Source: Bacteroides congonensis (GTDB taxonomy: Bacteria; Bacteroidota; Bacteroidia; Bacteroidales; Bacteroidaceae). From it: a DNA stretch of 64,000 nucleotides. Numbering within the stretch: the first letter of the stretch is position 1; each line of letters starts with the position of its first letter. The notes below the pieces were generated by a model. The model was not told the DNA's origin. It was given only the letters and a program-made list of their open reading frames with translations, and did not search any database. Below, in pieces: positions 1 through 7,947 of this stretch. A program made the position numbers and the translations under genes. The DNA lies in contig NZ_FQXY01000007.1 in NCBI RefSeq assembly GCF_900130125.1, forward strand, positions 1 to 64,000, given 5' to 3'.

Positions 1-959
1 GCATCGGTTTCTTCATGAGCCATCCGCTCCAGGTCATAATGATGTTTTTTAAGTAATTTCACCAGATAGGTAGGCGTGCCCGTTTCAAACCAATAACTGC
101 CGAACTCCTTGCGTTTGAAAGCATTAAGCAGGCTGAACGGATTGTACATACCTATAGAATTGTGTGTAAAATGGTAGCCGTCATAAGACTTTCTCAGTTC
201 CTCACAGAGTTCATCATACGTTATTCCTCGCGCTGCTGCAAATTCATGGAGTTCTGCTTCCAGATTTTCGTGGATTTCACGTTCACTGACACCACAAATT
301 TCGACATACTCATTCCACATTGAAATATCATCCAGATTGTTCAGGTCACTGAACACACTGACTTTGCCAAACTTTGTTACACCGGTAAGCAGGGCAAACT
401 TAATGCAACCGTCCTTCGTTTTCAAAGCTCCATAAAATGGCTTCAAGGTATTTCGGAATTGTTTTTGGAGCTCTTCATTACCAATGGCTTGCAGCATAGG
501 TTTGTCATACTCATCTACCAGAATAACTACACGTTGCCCCGTCTTTTCGCAAGCACGCTGAATGATACCGGCAAAGCGCAGAGAAAAGGATGTCTCGGAC
601 GGACGGGTACCATATTGGCTTTCCCAATATTCAAGGTTATCATTCAATATTTTATCCAGACTTTCCGACGTATCATACTTTTCGATATTAAGATCCAGAT
701 GCAATATAGGATATTTTACCCAATCCTTTTCCAATTTCTCTACTGCCAGTCCTTCAAACAGTTCCTTTTTTCCTTGGAAGTAAGCCTCTAAGGTAGAGAT
801 GAGCAGACTCTTTCCGAAACGCCGCGGACGACTCAGGAAGTAATAGCTTCCGGTTTTTACCATTTGATACATCAATGCCGTTTTATCAATATAGAAATAA
901 CCGTCATTACGAATCTTTTCAAAATTCTGAATACCGATAGGATATATTTTATTGCTCAT
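1..959 (-). CDS. AAA-ATPase-like / DUF1703 family protein, 3' end outside window
   Basis: Open minus-strand frame with no stop before the window edge; about 319 N-terminal residues are present. The start MSNKIYPIGI is followed by FEKIRNDGYFYIDKT and by SRPRRFGKSLLI near residue 45, a P-loop-like motif, and later by VVILVDEYDKPM, a Walker B-like motif. This order (RPRRFGKS, then DEYDKP) is diagnostic of the AAA-ATPase-like family that normally carries a C-terminal PD-(D/E)XK nuclease-like DUF1703 domain; that part is outside the window. Such genes are multicopy in Bacteroides and usually lie in accessory DNA. The biological role is not established, and a link to mobile-element or defence functions would be inference. 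Start chosen at the first ATG after the -7 box at 993-1000. Confidence 0.85.
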   Translation of the reverse strand, partial: MSNKIYPIGIQNFEKIRNDGYFYIDKTALMYQMVKTGSYYFLSRPRRFGKSLLISTLEAYFQGKKELFEGLAVEKLEKDWVKYPILHLDLNIEKYDTSESLDKILNDNLEYWESQYGTRPSETSFSLRFAGIIQRACEKTGQRVVILVDEYDKPMLQAIGNEELQKQFRNTLKPFYGALKTKDGCIKFALLTGVTKFGKVSVFSDLNNLDDISMWNEYVEICGVSEREIHENLEAELHEFAAARGITYDELCEELRKSYDGYHFTHNSIGMYNPFSLLNAFKRKEFGSYWFETGTPTYLVKLLKKHHYDLERMAHEETD

Positions 960-992
960 ATTCTCTGCTTTTATAAAAAAACACCTGTCATG

Positions 993-1000
993 CAAAGATA
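993..1000 (-). promoter_or_regulatory. Bacteroides -7 box for the AAA-ATPase-like gene
   Basis: Reads TATCTTTG on the minus strand, matching TAnnTTTG, about 35 bases before the ATG at 959. No clear -33 TTTG at the right distance was seen. Confidence 0.5.
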
Positions 1001-1106
1001 TATATTTTTAATAGAACTCTTCACCATGGCAAGTTAAAAGATTCTTTTCCGTAATTCATTCTGCATATTTGCCTGAAAACTCAAAGCTTGCAAAGAGAAT
1101 CCCTTC

Positions 1107-1448
1107 TCACTCCTCTTTCTCCATACGTAAACTTACAAGCTCAACCCATTTCTTTAAATCAAGATCAAAGCCGCCTTTCTCTAACAAATGAAGAGCACCA
1201 CCATAATGAAGGGCAGCATCTTCCCTATCACTGTTTATCCTACAAGACAACTCGCCAAGACAATACTCGAGACGAGCCATTTGAAGATAGTCCACTAGAG
1301 TATAATCGTCTTCTACAGACAATTCTATCAATTCCTTTATCAACGCATATGCTTGTTCACATTGCGTATAAGTTAAATCAGAAAGAGGCTTATTCATAAC
1401 AGGGTGCTGGGTCAACTGAACAATGATTCGATTAAAGTATCCGTACAT
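1107..1448 (-). CDS. Small hypothetical protein (113 aa)
   Basis: Not recognised. The product is soluble (no signal peptide or membrane segment), rich in Leu and Glu, and looks all-helical; the stretch YALIKELIELSVEDDYTLVD resembles tetratricopeptide-like helices but no repeat can be defined. It stands alone between the AAA-ATPase-like gene and a long non-coding region. Two candidate promoters lie upstream in the right direction: a -7 box at 1603-1610 (TATCTTTG) and a complete -33/-7 pair at 1753-1783. The start MYGYFNR was chosen because it is the first ATG of the frame; a second Met (MNKPLSD, codon 18) is possible. Confidence 0.6.
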   Translation of the reverse strand: MYGYFNRIIVQLTQHPVMNKPLSDLTYTQCEQAYALIKELIELSVEDDYTLVDYLQMARLEYCLGELSCRINSDREDAALHYGGALHLLEKGGFDLDLKKWVELVSLRMEKEE

Positions 1449-1715
1449 ATTTTAAATAATTTGCCGTATCAGTTCCCGATGGTACGAAGGTTTATATATA
1501 AAAAGAGAGAGCGCAGGAACTATCTGCTTATGTCAATCATAGGTATCCGCTAAGACCCCCAGTGAACATAAGTGATAGTCCCACGCCCAATTGAGTATAT
1601 AGCAAAGATATATACAAATGTGCGCGAGACCTGTCACCTATCGCCATTCACTGGTAAAAAATTAGCGGATTTTTATGATTGAATGCAACAAATAACCGTT
1701 CTCAATAAAATTATC

Positions 1716-1745
1716 AAAAAACTTACTTTCTTCGCTCGAAAGTAA
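1716..1745 (-). terminator. Promoter-proximal hairpin with T-run (possible attenuator)
   Basis: An 8-bp perfect stem, TTACTTTC (1723-1730) with GAAAGTAA (1738-1745), is followed on the minus strand by GTTTTTTG. It lies at the expected start of the transcript from the promoter at 1753-1783, so it would be the first thing transcribed. It looks like a weak intrinsic terminator or attenuator. Confidence 0.45.
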
Positions 1746-1752
1746 ACTACGA

Positions 1753-1783
1753 CAAAAGTAGCAATTTATATTTAGCAAGCAAA
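1753..1783 (-). promoter_or_regulatory. Bacteroides promoter (-33 TTTG, -7 TACTTTTG)
   Basis: On the minus strand TTTG (1780-1783) is followed after 19 bases by TACTTTTG (1753-1760), a canonical Bacteroides sigma-ABfr promoter reading toward the small gene at 1107-1448. The start point would fall near 1746, directly at the hairpin 1723-1745. Confidence 0.6.
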
Positions 1784-1844
1784 CAATATTGACTAAGAAA
1801 TAAGCACTTCAAGCTAATTTATTTGATTCTTCTAAAAAAATTAG

Positions 1845-2026
1845 CTACTCTAGAAACGATTTTAAAAATCATTTCTCATATTCTCATTGCTTACATGACA
1901 ACTATTTATTAATCAACAATATAGTACTATGAGAAATAAAATCAGAAACGGTATTTCTCATAGTTTTCCTATCATTTCACCTTAAAAATCATGTATTTCT
2001 CATCCTTATTTAAATCATTTCTCATT
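1845..2026 (+). repeat. Left copy of a diverged 180-bp inverted repeat with conserved hairpin
   Basis: Read on the plus strand this block aligns over its whole length with the reverse complement of 3974-4152. Shared blocks include CATTTCTCAT, TGACAACT, AAATCAGAAACGG, TTTTCCT and AAAATCATGTATTT. Its centre is a hairpin: 13-base arms at 1926-1938 and 1952-1964 enclose the 13-base loop AAATCAGAAACGG. The copies differ at many positions but keep the stem paired. No open frame. The AT-rich stretch 1449-1844 before it holds only the promoters and hairpin listed separately. Confidence 0.75.
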
Positions 2027-2260
2027 GTGCCTAAAACAGTAGGAACCCGATTTGAACAATCTAAAACATTTATTATACACTTGAAAAAGGTATGGATGAC
2101 CGTTCAATAAAATATCTGTGGCAAAACTTAAAGACCATAAAATAATAATCGGACTCAAGGCAAACAGCAAAGAGGATACCGCTTAGTTACATATTACCAA
2201 GCAGTTATCAAGAGGATAGAAAGCGATATACGCATATTTTTCTATAAGCATTTCTATCGT
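2027..2260. other. AT-rich intergenic stretch, nothing recognisable
   Basis: Between the left inverted repeat and the 22-bp array. Only short reading frames occur, the longest being an 18-codon one starting MDDRSIKY near 2094. No promoter, tRNA or repeat was recognised; it may be decayed coding DNA. Confidence 0.4.
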
Positions 2261-2340
2261 TGCACTAAAGTGGACAGGCTTGTTTACTCTAGTGCACAGG
2301 CTTAGCCACTCGAGTGAAAAAAGCTGTTCACTCGAATGGA
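2261..2340 (+). repeat. Degenerate 22-bp tandem array with CACTnnAGTG palindromes, split by the IS
   Basis: Four units of exactly 22 bp start at 2261, 2283, 2305 and 2327. Each starts with an imperfect palindrome (CACTAAAGTG, TACTCTAGTG, CACTCGAGTG, CACTCGAATG). The first two continue with the shared end ACAGGCTT. The fourth unit is interrupted by the insertion sequence after base 2340 and resumes at 3654 with ACAAGACA. Confidence 0.7.
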
Positions 2341-3643
2341 CAGGGCAGACGCATTATATTTATTACTATATTCTTATTTGTTATTTCTTTGCTATATTAT
2401 TGATTATTAATGTATTATCGTTTGTTTATGTCGACTATTTTTCTTATCTTTATAAGATATTTTAAAACATAAACTAACATGAAAATTGGTATAATTGACC
2501 TTTGTAAACAAATAGAAGATCCTAGGATGAACCGCAGAAAAGTACATAAAATGGAAACCATTATCTATATATCCATTGCTGCTGTAATCTGTGGCGCCCA
2601 ATCCTGGAATGAGATTGAGGAATTTGGCAATGCGAAAATTGCTTTTTTCAAAAGTCGCATACCTGACCTGGAGTTCATCCCCAGTCATGATACTTTTAAT
2701 AGATTCTTCAGTATAATAAAACCTGAGTATTTTGAGTTGATCTTTCGTAATTGGGTAAAACAAGTCTGTCAGGAGGTGAAAGGCGTTGTAGCTATAGATG
2801 GCAAGCTCATGCGTGGTCCAAGCCAATGTGATGGAGAGCATACTACGGGAAAAGAAGGATTCAAATTATGGATGGTTTCCGCCTGGTCTGCCGCTAATGG
2901 AATTTCTTTGGGCCAGGTAAAAGTAGATGATAAAAGCAATGAGATTACAGCTATTCCATTGTTGATTAACTCTTTGGAACTAAGTGGTTGTATTGTTACA
3001 ATTGATGCGATGGGATGCCAGAAAGATATAACCCGGACCATTATTGAACGTGATGCAAATTATATTATAGCTATAAAGGAGAATAAGAAAAAAAATTATC
3101 AACTAGCTAAACAAATCATTGACGATTATCGGGATAGAGATGAAATAATCAATAGAGTCACCAGGCATGTGTCGGAAAATACCGGACATGGAAGAATTGA
3201 GAAAAGAACCTGTACTGTAGTCAGTTATGGTTCTATAATAGAAAAAATGTTTAAGAAGAAACTTGTGGGGTTGAAGTCTATTGTAGGGATAAAGTCGGAG
3301 AGAACAATAGTATCAACAGGAGAATATACTCAAGAGGTCAGATACTATGTAACTTCACTTGATAATACCAAACCGGAGGAGATTGCATCTGCCATCAGGC
3401 AGCATTGGTCTATTGAGAATAATCTCCATTGGCAACTGGATGTTACCTTTCGGGAAGACTACAGTAAAAAGGTGAAAAATGCAGCCAGAAACTTTTCGGT
3501 GGCAACAAAGATGGCGCTTACCATACTAAAGAAGGATAAAACAACAAAAGGAAGTATGAATCTGAAAAGACTAAAAGCAGGATGGGATGAAAACTATTTG
3601 TCACAACTTTTACAGGAAAATAATTTTTAATGCGTCTGCCCTG
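2341..3643 (+). mobile_element. Intact ISAs1-family insertion sequence (1303 bp)
   Basis: The ends are 16-bp perfect terminal inverted repeats, CAGGGCAGACGCATTA at 2341-2356 and its complement at 3628-3643. They are flanked by a perfect 10-bp target duplication, CTCGAATGGA, at 2331-2340 and 3644-3653. Length, a single 383-aa transposase and a 10-bp duplication fit the ISAs1 family. Identical repeats, an undamaged transposase and an exact duplication indicate a recent insertion, so the element is probably active. Confidence 0.95.
2479..3630 (+). CDS. ISAs1-family DDE transposase
   Basis: 383 aa, complete. The N-terminal region (DPRMNRRKVHKMETIIYI and SHDTFNRFF, about residues 13-75) matches the DDE_Tnp_1-associated domain. 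The catalytic core follows, with D in VVAIDGK (about 105), D in VTIDAMGCQ (about 174) and the C-terminal acidic residue in the HWSIENNLHWQLDVTFRED region (about 310-328), the signature of ISAs1 transposases. It catalyses cut-and-paste movement of the element. Its stop codon (TAA, 3628-3630) is overlapped by the right terminal repeat, a compact arrangement normal for small IS. All key residues are present. Confidence 0.95.
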   Translation: MKIGIIDLCKQIEDPRMNRRKVHKMETIIYISIAAVICGAQSWNEIEEFGNAKIAFFKSRIPDLEFIPSHDTFNRFFSIIKPEYFELIFRNWVKQVCQEVKGVVAIDGKLMRGPSQCDGEHTTGKEGFKLWMVSAWSAANGISLGQVKVDDKSNEITAIPLLINSLELSGCIVTIDAMGCQKDITRTIIERDANYIIAIKENKKKNYQLAKQIIDDYRDRDEIINRVTRHVSENTGHGRIEKRTCTVVSYGSIIEKMFKKKLVGLKSIVGIKSERTIVSTGEYTQEVRYYVTSLDNTKPEEIASAIRQHWSIENNLHWQLDVTFREDYSKKVKNAARNFSVATKMALTILKKDKTTKGSMNLKRLKAGWDENYLSQLLQENNF

Positions 3644-3749
3644 CTCGAATGGAACAAGACAGATGGCAATAGAAAAACATAGCAATGATTAATCAAAAAC
3701 ATAGAGACAACAGGTGAACGACATAAAAACAAGCTATAAAACACAGGAA

Positions 3750-3838
3750 GTTGATAGGGAGTTGATAAGAAGTTGACAGGGTATTGGCAAAAAGTTAGCA
3801 GGGCATTAGCAGAAAATTGACAGGGAGCTGGCAAAAGG
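3750..3838 (+). repeat. Second degenerate 22-bp tandem array
   Basis: About four units of 22 bp, each made of two 11-bp halves of the type GTTGACAGGGA / GTTGGCAAAAA. Halves beginning GTTGATA, GTTGACA, TTGGCA, GTTAGCA, TTAGCA, TTGACA and GCTGGCA alternate GGGA-type and AAAA-type ends. The 22-bp period equals that of the array at 2261, but the sequence differs. Confidence 0.7.
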
Positions 3839-3973
3839 GCGATGGGTTGACTGACGAAAAAGCCAAAGAAAAGAAGAACATTGAATCAGGCAAAATCAGA
3901 AAAGAAATATAAGGATAATGGATGAGAAATGCGATAAAAAAGAGAAAAATCCATGAGGATAAGGCCAAAGCCT
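3839..3973 (+). other. Possible decayed coding remnant
   Basis: Short Lys/Glu-rich plus-strand frames with interruptions: one ends ESGKIRKEI near 3911, and another starts at 3922 (MRNAIKKRK) and ends WLKEV-stop at about 3999, inside the right inverted repeat. They look like the frameshifted 3' end of a lost gene. No family assigned. Confidence 0.3.
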
Positions 3974-4152
3974 ATGAGAAATGGTTGAAAGAAGTATGAT
4001 AAATACATGATTTTTAAAGTAAAATGGTAGGAAAACAATGAGAAATGCCGTTTCTGATTTCATTTCTCATTCAGTTATATCGCTTATTTACAGACAGTTG
4101 TCACTCAAGCTATGAGAACATGAGAAATGAATTCAAAATTCGTTTTTAGTAG
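3974..4152 (-). repeat. Right copy of the 180-bp inverted repeat with hairpin
   Basis: Inverted partner of 1845-2026. Its hairpin has 11-base arms at 4037-4047 and 4061-4071 around the same 13-base loop (CCGTTTCTGATTT on the plus strand). Relative to the left copy, the loop-closing pair is G-C instead of A-T and an outer pair is reversed, so base changes are compensated. Confidence 0.75.
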
Positions 4153-4366
4153 GTCATACGCTGAATAAACTTTTTTCGAGAATCAAGGCAGGGGGAACGC
4201 TCAATAATAAAGAAACAATGCACGCTTTACCCGTTTCAGGACTGAACAATATAGAGAATTGCCAAATTAACGAAGGCCGAGTTTCATACCTTACAGACTG
4301 CATGCGCATAATACTTGTATAGGAGTAAGATTTTGTGTGTTCATAATAAAGTGTTTTTCAATTCAG
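4153..4366. other. Intergenic stretch downstream of the clostripain-like gene
   Basis: AT-rich DNA between the right inverted repeat and the end of the peptidase gene. A 33-codon frame (MHALPVSGLN, from about 4218) is present but has no supporting features. No terminator hairpin or RNA gene was recognised. Confidence 0.35.
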
Positions 4367-5551
4367 TTACCAACCTGTTTCATTCCATCCGGCTGCGGAA
4401 TACCATTGCAAATTCTTAAAATAAGCATTCCATTTTGAAAAACTTTCGTACGGAATATAACAACCAATACCTGAATACACCTCAGGATCTATATTCACAA
4501 AACCAGCATCATCCACATAATCTTTATAAACAATAACCTTTGACAGTTGTTCTTCAAAAGCAGGAGGAATATTGTTACTTGTCAGTTCACGCACAAAAGC
4601 TCGAAAATCATATGTTGAATAATTTAGCGGAGAACGTCCATAACCATAATTTGTTTGAAAATAATTTATTTTATTACTATCAAACCTAGTCAAATTCCCC
4701 TGATACTGTCCCATAATCGAATGAGTTATACTTGCCAACGCTTGCATTTCATCCGTTTTTATCACGGCAATGGTAGCCCAAGGAATACGTTCCGTACATT
4801 CATTTTTATAGAAATCAACATAATCTTTCGCTACATTTATTGCATTTTGTTGCGCATTATCCGCAGCCAGCAAATATTTTACCATTTTAAAATAGGGAAA
4901 TCCTTTATCCCATACCTCCGTAGGGGAAAGTATTAAATAATCAGCAACATTTCTTAATTCATAAGCAACCTCCACTTGAGACATTAAACAAGCATCAAAT
5001 AGTATATAATCAAAATGAATACCTGATTGCTTCAAAGCGACCGATAAATCAGGTATATTAATTTTAGCTCCACTATCATCTCCAAAAGAACGACTTTTAC
5101 TATCATCTATCGGCAACCATCCAGTAGCATGAGAGCCAAAAATCAGACTATACTTTTCAGCAGGACAATAAGCTTCTACATCCTTCAGAACCCTATTTAT
5201 AACTTCATTAGACACAGAATTCTGACTACTATAGGTTTTTATTACTTCTCTTTTACTAACTTTCCCCTTGCCATCCACTTCATATTTAAATAAAGTCGGA
5301 TCTGGGAATTCGCTTTTCCTACTCCCACCGTCCCAATAGATTACAAATGTACCAGGAGATGTAGCCTTGGTCAATCCCTCCTCTACTGACGCTATATTAC
5401 TGTATATATCACCACTTATACTGTTGTCGGCAACAAGATACATGAGAACTGTTTTTACGGTTACCGGAATAGGCGTATCGTCATCATCGCCACAAGCAGA
5501 TAAAATAGCCAACAACCCTACAAACAGGGATAATATTTTAATCTTTTTCAT
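4367..5551 (-). CDS. Clostripain-family (C11) cysteine peptidase lipoprotein
   Basis: 394 aa. MKKIKILSLF starts a lipoprotein signal ending in the lipobox LSAC (Cys20), followed by GDDDD, a sequence that tends to export Bacteroides lipoproteins to the surface. The peptidase C11 core has VLMYLVADNS near residue 35, the catalytic His in FGSHATGW (His141) and the nucleophile in FDACLMSQVE (Cys188). C11 enzymes cleave after Arg or Lys; substrate here unknown. An ATG 66 bases upstream (5617) was rejected because the -7 box at 5574-5581 lies between it and 5551, so 5551 is the first start on the transcript. It stands alone, separated from the next gene by a terminator. Confidence 0.88.
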   Translation of the reverse strand: MKKIKILSLFVGLLAILSACGDDDDTPIPVTVKTVLMYLVADNSISGDIYSNIASVEEGLTKATSPGTFVIYWDGGSRKSEFPDPTLFKYEVDGKGKVSKREVIKTYSSQNSVSNEVINRVLKDVEAYCPAEKYSLIFGSHATGWLPIDDSKSRSFGDDSGAKINIPDLSVALKQSGIHFDYILFDACLMSQVEVAYELRNVADYLILSPTEVWDKGFPYFKMVKYLLAADNAQQNAINVAKDYVDFYKNECTERIPWATIAVIKTDEMQALASITHSIMGQYQGNLTRFDSNKINYFQTNYGYGRSPLNYSTYDFRAFVRELTSNNIPPAFEEQLSKVIVYKDYVDDAGFVNIDPEVYSGIGCYIPYESFSKWNAYFKNLQWYSAAGWNETGW

Positions 5552-5573
5552 AATATTTTCATTACTAACGGGA

Positions 5574-5581
5574 CAAAGATA
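5574..5581 (-). promoter_or_regulatory. -7 box of the clostripain-like gene (decides its start)
   Basis: TATCTTTG on the minus strand, 22 bases before the ATG at 5551. The T-run of the upstream gene's terminator (5581-5587) abuts it, so terminator and promoter are packed together. Confidence 0.55.
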
Positions 5582-5612
5582 AAAAAATAAGAGATGCAAA
5601 ACTGCATCTCTT
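5581..5612 (-). terminator. Intrinsic terminator of the 5640-6041 gene
   Basis: AAGAGATGCA and its complement form a 10-bp stem (5589-5612), followed on the minus strand by a run of T at 5581-5587. Confidence 0.75.
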
Positions 5613-5639
5613 ACCATATTAACATTAACAATTCAAGTA

Positions 5640-6041
5640 TTATTCTTCCGGTTTCGTAAAGTGGAATTTTTCCGACTCAATCTTCGATACCGTTATTCTC
5701 TTATTCCTTTTATATTTATTCAGAATCTTCGTTGCTTCCTTCTCCAGTTTCTTTCTGTTTTCCGAGAAGTAAATCATGCAGGTACTATTCTGCTGCAACT
5801 GATTATCTTCCAGATAATTCTTTAACTGATAACTATACAATTCACGATGAGCCAGGAAACCTTCCTTGCTGACTTTTGCACTGTCCAATATCTGAATATC
5901 CGTGAAATAAACAACCGAGTCAGTAAATGACGCAGAGATTCCAAAAGCATAAACAGGTTTAGAGTGGTCTTTTTTCAGAGAAAAAGCGGAGCACATGGTA
6001 AACACAAGTGCAATGGCAAATAGTATTTTTACGTATTTCAT
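5640..6041 (-). CDS. Secreted hypothetical protein (133 aa)
   Basis: Not assigned to a named family. The start MKYVKILFAIALVFTMCSAF is a typical signal peptide; the mature part is basic with a helical C-terminal half (residues about 80-125, rich in Lys and Asn). It is probably periplasmic. An in-frame ATG 33 bases further up (6074) was not used because the -7 box TACCTTTG (6063-6070) lies between, and the signal peptide begins exactly at 6041. It has its own promoter and terminator, so it is monocistronic. Confidence 0.7.
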   Translation of the reverse strand: MKYVKILFAIALVFTMCSAFSLKKDHSKPVYAFGISASFTDSVVYFTDIQILDSAKVSKEGFLAHRELYSYQLKNYLEDNQLQQNSTCMIYFSENRKKLEKEATKILNKYKRNKRITVSKIESEKFHFTKPEE

Positions 6042-6118
6042 ATCATATAATTTTAATTGTGGCAAAGGTAACAAAAAAGAGGAGATATCCTCTATTTATC
6101 TTGAAGAAATAGCATTTC

Positions 6119-6739
6119 TTAGTCATAGACCCATAGCAGCACAGGCTTCTTTTCCGCCTTGAGCAATGCATCTACTTTCCTCATTACATTATCGGAGATT
6201 ACAGGACATCCTTGGCTGATACCTAACGGAAGATGCATCGGATAAACTTCCGTTTCGGGCATAGGCGAATAAGAATGAAGGACGATGATGCGCTTGAAAG
6301 CATTGTCATTCGTCACTTCCAGACCATGCAGTTTATAATGCACATTGATTCCCCATTTACTATACGAACGTATGCCGACCTTATACTTCCCCAAAGAAGA
6401 GCAATAACTCCCTTCCACATTACTGAAAACAGGTTTGGAAACCGTACTGTTCTTACCGTATCCATGCGCGCACAGACTGGCATATTTGATAGAATCCCCT
6501 TTCATATCCCAGACAAAGAACCGCCTTCTTCCCGAATGAATACTGAAATCCACCAGGAAACAGTAATTCGTATTATATCCGTTTTTCAAGCAATAAGCCT
6601 TTGCCACCTGCGCCTTTTCCCGCAAGCGCTGTTCGGTTTTAGCAGGCACGACAGATTCAGAAGCAGTACATCTTCCGTATGCCACCCACCCCACTCCCAG
6701 AATGATAAGAATAGACAGGACTAAAAAAAACTTCTTCAT
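6119..6739 (-). CDS. Murein L,D-transpeptidase catalytic-domain family protein (YkuD_2 type)
   Basis: 206 aa. An N-terminal membrane anchor or signal (residues 4-21, FFLVLSILIILGVGWVAY) is followed by a periplasmic domain. HGLEVTNDNAFKRIIVLH (His155) and the motif ISQGCPVIS (Cys178) match the YkuD-like His/Cys catalytic signature SxGCxxI/V. The family cross-links or trims peptidoglycan stem peptides through a thioester on the Cys; activity in this subgroup is little studied. Monocistronic; the upstream hairpin at 6823-6864 ends rpoD transcription, so it needs its own promoter, which was not clearly seen. Confidence 0.82.
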   Translation of the reverse strand: MKKFFLVLSILIILGVGWVAYGRCTASESVVPAKTEQRLREKAQVAKAYCLKNGYNTNYCFLVDFSIHSGRRRFFVWDMKGDSIKYASLCAHGYGKNSTVSKPVFSNVEGSYCSSLGKYKVGIRSYSKWGINVHYKLHGLEVTNDNAFKRIIVLHSYSPMPETEVYPMHLPLGISQGCPVISDNVMRKVDALLKAEKKPVLLWVYD

Positions 6740-6822
6740 AAGGACACCATAGTATTAAAAACAGAAACAACAGATGATATTTCAAATAAGACACTTAAAA
6801 GAAGATACTTAAAATAAAAAGC

Positions 6823-6864
6823 CGCATAAGTACATTCTTCTATATGAAAAGTGCTACTTATGCG
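6823..6864 (-). terminator. Terminator downstream of rpoD
   Basis: A 10-bp stem, CGCATAAGTA (6823-6832) with TACTTATGCG (6855-6864), has a 22-base loop and is followed on the minus strand by GCTTTTTATTTT. Confidence 0.7.
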
Positions 6865-6904
6865 ACTCAAGTTCTTTTTTCTTTCAGAAACTGATATTTC
6901 TTAC

Positions 6905-7765
6905 TTATCCCAAGTAAGATTTGAGCAATTTACTACGATTACTTTGTCTAAGTCTTCTAATTGCTTTTTCTTTAATCTGGCGAACGCGCTCACGTGTGAG
7001 GCCGAATTTATCGCCGATTTCCTCTAACGTCATTTCTTGTTGTCCGATACCGAAAAACATCTGAATGATTTCTTTTTCTCTATCGGTTAACGTAGAAAGA
7101 GCTCTATCAATTTCCCTCGCAAGAGACTCATTAACAAGAGAACGATCCGCCATAGGCGAGTCATCGTTCACCAACACATCCAGCAGGCTGTTGTCTTCTC
7201 CTTCCACGAAAGGCGCATCCACCGAAATATGACGGCCGGACACCTTCAGTGTATCAGAGATTTTATCAACCGGGATTTCCAGTTCGTCTGCCAACTCTTC
7301 AGGAGACGGACGCCGCTCGTTTTCCTGTTCGAACTTCGAGAAGGCTTTGCTGATTTTATTCAGCGAACCTACCTGGTTCAACGGGAGACGAACAATACGC
7401 GACTGCTCTGCCAATGCTTGCAGAATAGACTGACGAATCCACCATACAGCGTAGCTGATAAACTTGAATCCACGTGTTTCATCAAACTTTTCGGCAGCCT
7501 TAATCAGTCCTAAATTGCCTTCATTAATCAAGTCAGGCAAACTCAAACCCTGGTTCTGGTACTGTTTGGCCACAGATACGACGAAACGAAGATTGGCACG
7601 TGTCAGTTTCTCTAATGCCACACGGTCACCCTTACGAATGCGTTGAGCGAGTTCTACTTCTTCCTCGACAGTAATCAGGTCTTCACGGCCGATTTCCTGC
7701 AAATACTTGTCAAGAGAAGCGCTCTCTCTGTTAGTGATACTTTTGGTAATCTTTAGTTGTCTCAT
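6905..7765 (-). CDS. rpoD: Primary RNA polymerase sigma factor RpoD (sigma-70, SigA/ABfr)
   Basis: 286 aa, the short form typical of Bacteroidetes (no long region 1.1 or non-conserved region). Region 1.2 is at [10 protein letters not shown] (about 18-27). Region 2 has [17 protein letters not shown], the [10 protein letters not shown] core-binding motif and the promoter-melting WWIRQSI segment. Region 3 lies around 140-180, and the region 4 helix-turn-helix is [23 protein letters not shown] near the C terminus. It directs transcription from the TTTG/TAnnTTTG promoters seen across this window. Single gene with its own promoter (7789-7822) and terminator. Start at MRQLKITKS is the family start. 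Confidence 0.97.
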   Translation of the reverse strand: MRQLKITKSITNRESASLDKYLQEIGREDLITVEEEVELAQRIRKGDRVALEKLTRANLRFVVSVAKQYQNQGLSLPDLINEGNLGLIKAAEKFDETRGFKFISYAVWWIRQSILQALAEQSRIVRLPLNQVGSLNKISKAFSKFEQENERRPSPEELADELEIPVDKISDTLKVSGRHISVDAPFVEGEDNSLLDVLVNDDSPMADRSLVNESLAREIDRALSTLTDREKEIIQMFFGIGQQEMTLEEIGDKFGLTRERVRQIKEKAIRRLRQSNRSKLLKSYLG

Positions 7766-7788
7766 TCTTTAAAAACAGATTTGGAGTG

Positions 7789-7822
7789 CAAAGTTACGAC
7801 AAATAATTTGTTAACATACAAA
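7789..7822 (-). promoter_or_regulatory. rpoD promoter
   Basis: On the minus strand TTTG (7819-7822) is followed after 22 bases by TAACTTTG (7789-7796), 23 bases before the rpoD ATG. Confidence 0.55.
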
Positions 7823-7869
7823 ATTAAGTAACTTTTACACTAAATTTTTCTACTAATAAAACAAAAAGA

Positions 7870-7896
7870 GATGCCGACAAGTTGTCCGTCGGCATC
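7870..7896 (-). terminator. Terminator downstream of htrA
   Basis: The perfect 9-bp stem GATGCCGAC/GTCGGCATC is flanked by T-runs on both strands (CTTTTTC on plus, TCTTTTTG on minus). It separates htrA from rpoD and could act in both directions. Confidence 0.85.
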
Positions 7897-7947
7897 CTTT
7901 TTCTATTTCATTAGCTAATCCTGAATCTTATTACCTTATTTTATACC

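Noticed and set aside
2407..2841. 144-aa minus-strand frame inside the IS
   Set aside because: Antisense to the intact transposase and without recognisable features.
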